Under the pieces are notes generated by a model. It was not told the origin of the DNA and ran no database searches. It was given only the letters and a program-made list of their open reading frames with translations. Positions 57,166 through 64,000 of a stretch of DNA of 64,000 nt are shown here, piece by piece. The stretch's first letter is position 1; each line of letters starts with the position of its first letter. This stretch comes from Cordilura impudica (Eukaryota; Arthropoda; Insecta; Diptera; Scathophagidae): positions 221,760,868 to 221,824,867 of the forward strand of contig OY821518.1 in assembly GCA_963682025.1 (NCBI GenBank), written 5' to 3'. Position numbers and translations under genes: made by a program.

Positions 57166-58541
57166 ATTTTTCGAATAAAAAATCCTTTTAGTTAAAATTA
57201 TTTTCTGTAATTTTTTTCCAACTATTCTATCGCGCTTAAAACCCTTTAGTTATTCAAGAGAAACACTTTTAATATGCAATGTAAAAAGCTTATGGTAATC
57301 GTTGAAAATATTAGAAGTTTTGTGCTTAATGGAAGTACAATTGGTGATGCCCACGGCGAATTCAGCTTTTGCGTTTTCTGGAAAACATATGTTTTTTGCT
57401 GCATCCAAACTGTAATCTAACCAGATGCCTTTAAGTTCAAAAATTCAATCTTTTATGTAGTACTATGAAGTCGTGATATTTTTAACAAGTACACTAAGTA
57501 CTATGGGTGAAACGTCAAATACAGAAATCATCAAATTCAAAAATTTAAAAAAGAAACTAATCGCTAAAATAAAAAATTTCAATGTAATAATCTAACTTCA
57601 AGGCCAAACGGTAAGTGTTGCCGGATATAATTTTGAATATCCATATTTTTCTCTTATGTATGTATGTATCTTGCTTCAGAGAAGGAACTCTGAAAAATTT
57701 GATAATTTTTGCAGCGAATGAAAAACAAATAATATTGTATATCAGCAAGCATTGAAATAATAAAAATATAAAAAATATAATATAAAATATTTTTATTTCA
57801 GAATACAAAGCTCATAGGAAAAATTGATTATGAAATAAAATATGCCAATAAGTCTCGGTAAGTAGTAGCGAAGAACAAAAAGGTATAATAATCTAAAATA
57901 AAAGATGCTGCCATATCAAAACAAATAAAAAATTATTTGAACCCAAATACAAATTATTTAACAGGATGTGCATACGATATCGTACATATATATATTTAAA
58001 GTTCGGAATCAGTACCGAATGAACGAAACAGTTGCAAATTAATAGCGTTATTTATCAGCAAAATTTAACAAAATTTGATAACAAAAACTTGTAACAACTA
58101 ATGAGAGTAAATTGCAATAGTGATTGATGCAACCTCTTATACTCTATGGACACTCATCGGCTTCCTATCAAAAGTGACGTAAATGCGAATGAATTCCATA
58201 TCCATTTTAGTTCCAGTTTATAAAGAATCTAAAACGAACAAGCCATATTTTACGAACACATTTTTTGGTTTATCCCATATTGCATTTTGTCTGTAATAAA
58301 AACAATCACCTGGTCAGGATGGTATAACATACGAATTTTACAAAATTTCTAATGGTTGCTTCATAAATGAATTATTGTCTGTAAAATATTTTTATGAATT
58401 TGTTTAACAATATAATGTTAGAGGCACTTGATTTTATATATAAATTCAATTATGTTTATTGTGATATTTAGTTGGTACAATTATTCGTTATATTTATTGA
58501 TTACGACAACTATTTATCGGAATTTTACTAACATAAAATAA
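57166..58541. other. Unassigned AT-rich DNA
   Basis: No gene, repeat end or RNA identified. Short (TATG)n at 57655-57665. Confidence 0.5.
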
Positions 58542-60090
58542 ACAAGTAAGAAAATTATAGTCGGTCTAGACCGACTATACGATATCCTATACCATGCGTT
58601 TAGAGACCCTATCTCTCAGGCCCAACTAACTGGATACAGAAAATAAGCATAAACCAAATATGATTTTTATTAATTTTTTTGGCTGCAGATATGAAAAAGT
58701 TCATATCGGATGCTATATCTATATGGGGACTAGGCCCAAAAGAGACCGATCCTGACCATGTTTGGTAAAGTCTCTTGTACTTTTGTACTTATTGCAGTGC
58801 AATATTTATACCCTATACCACTATGTGGTTTGGGTATAATGACTTTGTGCTGCTGTTTGTAACAACCAAAAATATTTGACCTAGACCCATCTTTAATTAT
58901 ACCGATCGAATCAGAATCACTTTCCAAGTTGATTTAACAATGTCCGTCTGTCCGTCCGTCCGTCCGTCTGTGTGTCCATGTAAAGCTTGTAATCAAACTG
59001 CAGGTCGCAAATATGAATATATTTTTATGAAATTTGGTATATAAGCTTTTGTCGGCCATGGGATGAACGCTATTGAAATTGGTGAGAATCGGTCCATGTT
59101 CAGACCTAGCCCCCATACAAATTACCCATATGAAATCGACATAAATTGCCATAAGATCCAAATTGTCATATAGATCTTACTCAAATTGGGTTTGTATGCG
59201 TTCATTACATCCATTAATGAGCAGTCCAAAAATGATCCCTTTGACCCCATACAGAGCTGCTTCCCGATCTTCACTTAAATCTATTAAAAAACAAAAATAT
59301 TGCACTGATTCTTCTCAAATTTTGTTTGTATATATTTTTGTAAAATACAAGAGACTTTACCAAACATGATCAGGATCGGTCCATTTTTGGACCTAGTCCC
59401 TATATAGATATAGCATCCGATATGAACTTTTTCATATCTGCAGCCAAAAAAATTAATAAAAATGCCACTCAAATACGGTTTTTGCTTATTTTCTATGTCC
59501 AGTTAGTTGGGCCTATGAGATAGGGTTTCTAAACGCATGGTATAGGGTATCATATAGTCGGTCTAGACCGACTATAATTTTCTTACTTGTTTTGTTTTTT
59601 GATAGATTTAAGTGAAGATCGGGAAGCAGCTCTATATAAGGCCTATGACTGAGAGTTGTCCAATTGAGATCATTTTTGGACTACTGATTAATGGATGTAA
59701 TACATATATACAAACCCAATATGACTAAGATTTATATGATAATTTGGATCTTATGGCAATTTATGTTGATTTCATAAGGGTCATTTGTATGGGGGCTAGG
59801 TCTGAACATGGACCGATTCTCACCAATTTCAACAGCGTTCATTACATGGCCGACAGAGAGCAATGTACCAAATTTCATCAAAATATATTCATATTTGCGA
59901 CCTGTAGTTTGATTACAAGCTTTACATGGTCACACAGACGGACGGACGGACATCGTTGAATCGAATCAGATAGTGATTCTGATTCGATCGGTATAATTAA
60001 AGATGGGTCTAGGTCAAATATTTTTGATAGTTACAAACAGCAGCAGAAAGTCATTATACCCAAACCACATAGTGGTATAGGGTATAAAAA
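58542..60090 (-). mobile_element. DINE-1/mini-me-like element, host copy split by 58806-59592
   Basis: Left part 58542-58805 runs from AACAAGTAAG and the palindrome to GTGCAATATT. The right part resumes at 59593 (TTTGTTTTTTGATAG) and runs to GGTATAGGGTATAAAA. Joining the two parts gives the usual element. Same subfamily as 25041-25851 (GGCCTATGACTGAGAGTTGT). Confidence 0.9.
58806..59592 (+). mobile_element. DINE-1/mini-me-like element inserted in another copy
   Basis: Begins TATACCCTATACCACTATG and ends with the palindrome followed by CTTACTTGT. Inserted in a T-run of the host copy with no target duplication beyond T residues, which sets the element's ends to within about two bases. Confidence 0.92.
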
Positions 60091-60270
60091 TTTATATTAA
60101 TATTTAACTATTTTTAATAACATAAAATAGAATAAAATAAAAATTTTTTTCATTCCAATATCAGTTTTAGAATAAAAATATTCTGTTGTTTTACTAACTT
60201 AAAATTATGCCATATCAATGTATGTGCCACAAACATTCCTAAAGGAATAAATGTTAATTGAAATGAATAA
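60091..60270. other. Spacer between DINE-like copies
   Basis: Short AT-rich DNA, nothing identified. Confidence 0.5.
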
Positions 60271-61050
60271 GAAACAAGTAAGAAAATTATAGTCGGTCTA
60301 GACCGACTATACGATACCCTATACCATGCGTTTAGAAACCCTATCTCTTAGGCCCAACTAACTGGACATTGAAAATAAGCAAAAAACCAAATTTGAGTAA
60401 GATTTTTATTAATTTTTTTTGGCTGCAGATATGAAAAAGTTCATATCGGATGCTATATCTATAAAGGGACTAGGTCCAAAAATGGACCGATCCTGATCAT
60501 GTTTGGTAAAGTCTCTTGTATTTTGCAAAAATATGTACAAACAAAATTTGAGAAGAATCAGTGCAATATTTTTGTTTTTTAATAGATTTAAGTGAAGATC
60601 GGGAAGCAGCTCTATATGGGGTCAAAGGGATAATTTTTGGACTACTCATTAGTGGATGTAATGAACGCATACAAATCCAATTTGAGTAAGATCTATATGA
60701 CAATTTGGATCTTATGGCAATTTATGTCGATTTCATATGGGTAATTTGTATGGGGGCTAGGTCTGAACATGGACCGATTCTCACCAATTTCAACAACGTT
60801 CATCCCATAGCCAATGAAAGCTTATATACCACATTTCATCAAAATATATTCATATTTGCGACCTGCAGTTTGATTACAAGCTTTACATGGACACACAGAC
60901 GAACGGACGGACATTGTTAAATCAACTCAGAAAGTGATTCTGATTCGATCGGTATAATTAAAGATGGGTCTAGGTCAAATATTTTTGGTTGTTACAAACA
61001 GCAGCACAAAGTCATTATACCCAAACCACATAGTGGTATAGGGTATAAAA
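60271..61050 (-). mobile_element. DINE-1/mini-me-like element, full length
   Basis: AACAAGTAAG, perfect palindrome, short GACGAACGGACGGAC at 60898, ending GGTATAGGGTATAAAA. Among the least diverged copies. Confidence 0.9.
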
Positions 61051-62815
61051 ACAACCACATAAATGAAACTTATCCAATAACAAGGTTCATGTCTGACAGA
61101 AAAACTCTCTTACCATACATTGCGATTCATTCTAACCGAAATAAGCAGTGGAATACATTTTTCACCTGGTCATTGAAACCACGTTACATATCATTCGCCT
61201 GATGCAATACGAAGCATTTGATATTATTCGCTTTAACAACTGAGTTTTCCCAGTAAATTGTGAACCGATTTTAATGATATAAAGCTCATATCATAATATG
61301 TTTAACTAAATGATTTTGGACCAAACCTGTGATCTATGTCGCATATTTATTTTTTTTATGAATTTTTGGAGAACCAAAAATTATTTTTTTTTTTTTAATT
61401 GTTATTTTTTTCAAAACTTCCACGATATCTCTAAAACTCCTGAGCAAATTTAAAGCCAATGTAAGCACGGCTTAAAGATAAAACTGTTGGCGAGTTTTAG
61501 ATTTTTTTTTAGCTGAATATAATGAACCTTTTTCAAGTTATTCCAATATATTCCAATTTTGGACATAACGATATATCGCGAAAAGTCGAGCTGATAGCAA
61601 AAAAGTGCAGATTTGGATTCAGCGTTCCAAATTGCTTTAAAAACAACATTCAGTTCTTAGCTGAAAGTAATAACTAAAATTTATAAAAATTTATGAATGA
61701 AAATTCAAATTAACCCATAAAAGTTTGATTCAGATATTCATAAGTGATATTAAATTTAGAGGAACTACTGTTGAATAATTTAGAATCAAACAACAAAGGA
61801 GTAAAAAATAAATGTTTTTATTGAGAAAAGGTACACGATGTTGAAGCTGAAAATAAATTGTTCATCATTATACTACAGAATAAATAATTCGTATGATAAG
61901 ATCATCTTAAAATTGTGCAATAAAAATTTAGAATAGGTTACTAGTTTAAGATCACTTTTACTGCTTTGGTAACATTTTTTTAATTAGATAGTTGCTTTGT
62001 GAGTTAGATTTTGTTTTGGTATAATAAGGCCCTTTCACACCATTCTATACTTCTGCAATGTTCTTCAATCCAATAATTTTGTTATAAGGTTTTCTTCTTC
62101 TTTAAAAAAAAAACTATTATTAGAATCTGTATGCATTTTACTCGTACATTTGAACACATACACTTTTTATTTGTTGTGTTTTCACATTTGTTTGCAAAAT
62201 TTCGTTTTGATTTTTATAAACCTTTGGTAAGTAATATTTTCCCCCCTTGATTTTTCAATGCACCAGAAACTTTCCCTGAACAGTAAAACTATAAACAGAA
62301 AAAAAAGAAACTTTCGTAAAATTTGCTACCAATGTAAACCAAACATAAAATTTCATATAATATCTCGCACACAATTCTATATTTATGTGTTTATTTGTAT
62401 ACAAGCTTTTGAAGAGCATTACTTATGTGTGTTTAAAACAAAATTTAAAAATATTTTGATATAAGTTTTTAAATAATTTTCGCATAAAAATTTGTTAAAG
62501 TTTACCCAATATCATTCTGTTTTTTTTTCTTTTTGTTTTTGTTTTTCTTTTTTACAAATGTAACTATCGGTGTGAGTGTGAACAAGGTTGCTGTGGTTAC
62601 TTAGATATGGGATAGAGTTGTGTGGTTATAGCAGTTGAGCATTGCCAACATAAAGTTATTTTCACATTATTTTAGTACAGATTATCTAAGCATTATTCAT
62701 TGGTGTAGTTAAGATAAATTAAAATTTTTGCTTTTTTTAATCGTGATTGAAGATCTGTTTTTGTAGATACTTAGAGCAGTTTCTGTTGAATGGTATTTGT
62801 TGAAAGCATATATTT
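61051..62815. other. Unassigned AT-rich DNA
   Basis: No coding frame, TIR or RNA gene recognised. T-rich tract at 62518-62555. Confidence 0.5.
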
Positions 62816-63455
62816 TAAGCTAACTAGCTAACTAACTAACTAACATATTAACTTAACAAATAGCTAAATTTTTTTAACTTTATTTCCAAATTACTAAAAT
62901 TAATTTTAAGTAGCGATCTAATTACCTAACGGAATAACTAGCTACTAACTACTTACTACTATCTAATAACTACCAACAACTAACTACTAACTACTTACTA
63001 CTAACTATTAACAACCAACAACTACCTACTAACTACTAACTACTAACTACTAACTACTAACTACTAACTACTAACTACTAACTACTAACTACTAACTACT
63101 AACTACTAACTACTAACTACTAACTACTAACTACTAACTACTAACTACGAACTACTAACTACTAACTACTAACTACTAACTACCAACTACTAACTACTAA
63201 CTACTAACTACTAACTACTAACTACTAACTACTAACTACTAACTACTAACTACTAACTACTAACTACTAACTACTAACTACTAACTACTAACTACTAACT
63301 ACTAACTACTAAGTACTAACTACTAACTACTAACTACTAACTACTAACTACTAACTACTAACTACTAACTACTAACTACTAACTACTAACTACTAACTAC
63401 TAACTACTAACTACTAACTACTAACTACTAACTACTGACTACTAACTTTTAACTA
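62816..63455. repeat. Heptanucleotide satellite (ACTACTA)n with a degenerate leader
   Basis: From about 63005 to 63445 the 7-bp unit ACTACTA (equivalently CTAACTA) is nearly perfect, with single variants (e.g. CGAACT 63147, CTAAGTA 63310, CTGACTA 63437). 62816-63004 is a degenerate CTAACTAACTA/ACTACT leader, including a 4-bp CTAA version. Not a gene. Confidence 0.95.
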
Positions 63456-64000
63456 TTAACTACACAACTAGCTCTTAAAAAATGGCTACTACAGAACTAA
63501 CTAATTTCTTTTTAACTATGTAACTAACCTTTGTTTAACAAATTAATATTTTTTTATTAATTAACCACCTTACGTATTCACTAACTAACAAATTAGTTCG
63601 CCTAATGTGCATCATAGCAAAGGCACCAGTCAACATTCATAAAAACTAAGTATACCAAAACCAACAATAAGCAAAAGAGTTTTATGTCGCGTTGCCAATG
63701 TCAACCAAATATAAATAAAAATTTGTTATTTATTTATTAGTTTTTTCTTCCAGATTTTTTGCAACTTTACTTCTAATCGGGTTCAGTACTGATTTAACAA
63801 ATAATCATAAAAGTTGTGGGAAATAAATAAAATTAAATAAAATAAAAGAGTTAATTAACACGTATAAAGCAAAACATGTTGTACACAAAAAAAATTAATT
63901 AACTAAAGCGAAAAAAATATGAAAACAAACTGTTAATAACTTAAGAAACTAAAGAAGTCAAATTTTAATACTTATAATGAAATAAAAAAAAATAAATACA
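63456..64000. other. AT-rich DNA, nothing identified
   Basis: First ~120 bp are decayed versions of the satellite (ACTAACTAA). The rest is AT-rich without features. Confidence 0.5.

Noticed and set aside
62816..63455. Telomere repeat
   Set aside because: ACTACTA is not TTAGG or another known telomere unit, and the array is internal and short.
1..64000. tRNA, rRNA or snRNA genes
   Set aside because: I looked for cloverleaf B-box motifs (GGTTCGAATCC-like) and conserved rRNA blocks and saw none; a covariance search could still find degenerate ones.

Overview
This window looks like repeat-rich, AT-rich chromosomal DNA from a dipteran insect, probably a higher (cyclorrhaphan) fly. The evidence is (i) about eleven copies of a 0.8-kb interspersed repeat carrying a (GTCC/GTCT)n tract, sub-terminal inverted repeats and a terminal palindrome, the layout of the fly DINE-1/INE-1/mini-me group, and (ii) the mix of Transib, piggyBac, hAT, Tc1/mariner, Penelope-like, CR1/jockey-like and LOA/R1-like elements. 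I found no convincing host gene, tRNA, rRNA or CRISPR. Nearly every open frame that makes sense belongs to a mobile element, and most are decayed.

Layout. 1-5293: a Transib transposon (minus strand, cut by the window edge), carrying a 12-unit, ~128-bp minisatellite and a nested, nearly intact piggyBac. 5294-7255: DINE-like copies, two of them an inverted pair. 8165-14062: a probable old hAT with transposase remnants. Inside it lie a DINE-like copy, itself split by a 1.86-kb long-terminal-inverted-repeat element, and a MITE. 14074-16285: a MITE, then a LINE with an RNase H remnant. 16300-20753: low-complexity DNA and a foldback-like element with tandem-repeat arms. 20.9-33 kb: scattered DINE-like copies and MITEs, among much unassigned AT-rich DNA. 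33.4-36.7 kb: a Penelope-like element, a DD34E Tc1/mariner pseudogene and a MITE. 36.9-51.7 kb: several copies of one CR1/jockey-like LINE family, a Tc1 relic, and a LINE-into-LINE insertion with an 11-bp target duplication. 52074-55883: a second Transib, plus strand, with both ends and both target duplications present. 56.7-61 kb: a mariner-like relic and a nest of DINE-like copies. 62.9-63.5 kb: a 7-bp satellite.

The main result is a relative history read from nested insertions. Because the two Transib copies are paralogous, each gives the other's before/after state: the piggyBac has an unoccupied TTAA in the second Transib, and the minisatellite is a single unit there. The complete Transib starts and ends with the heptamer CACAGTG, identical to the V(D)J recombination signal heptamer, and is flanked by CGGCC on both sides. 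Other dated insertions are DINE into DINE, a hAT-like element into DINE, and an R1/LOA-like LINE into a CR1/jockey-like LINE.

Limits: all calls come from reading the sequence by eye. Family names rest on remembered motifs and on termini/target-site duplications, not on searches. Boundaries are good to a few bases where a target duplication is quoted and otherwise to about 10-50 bases.
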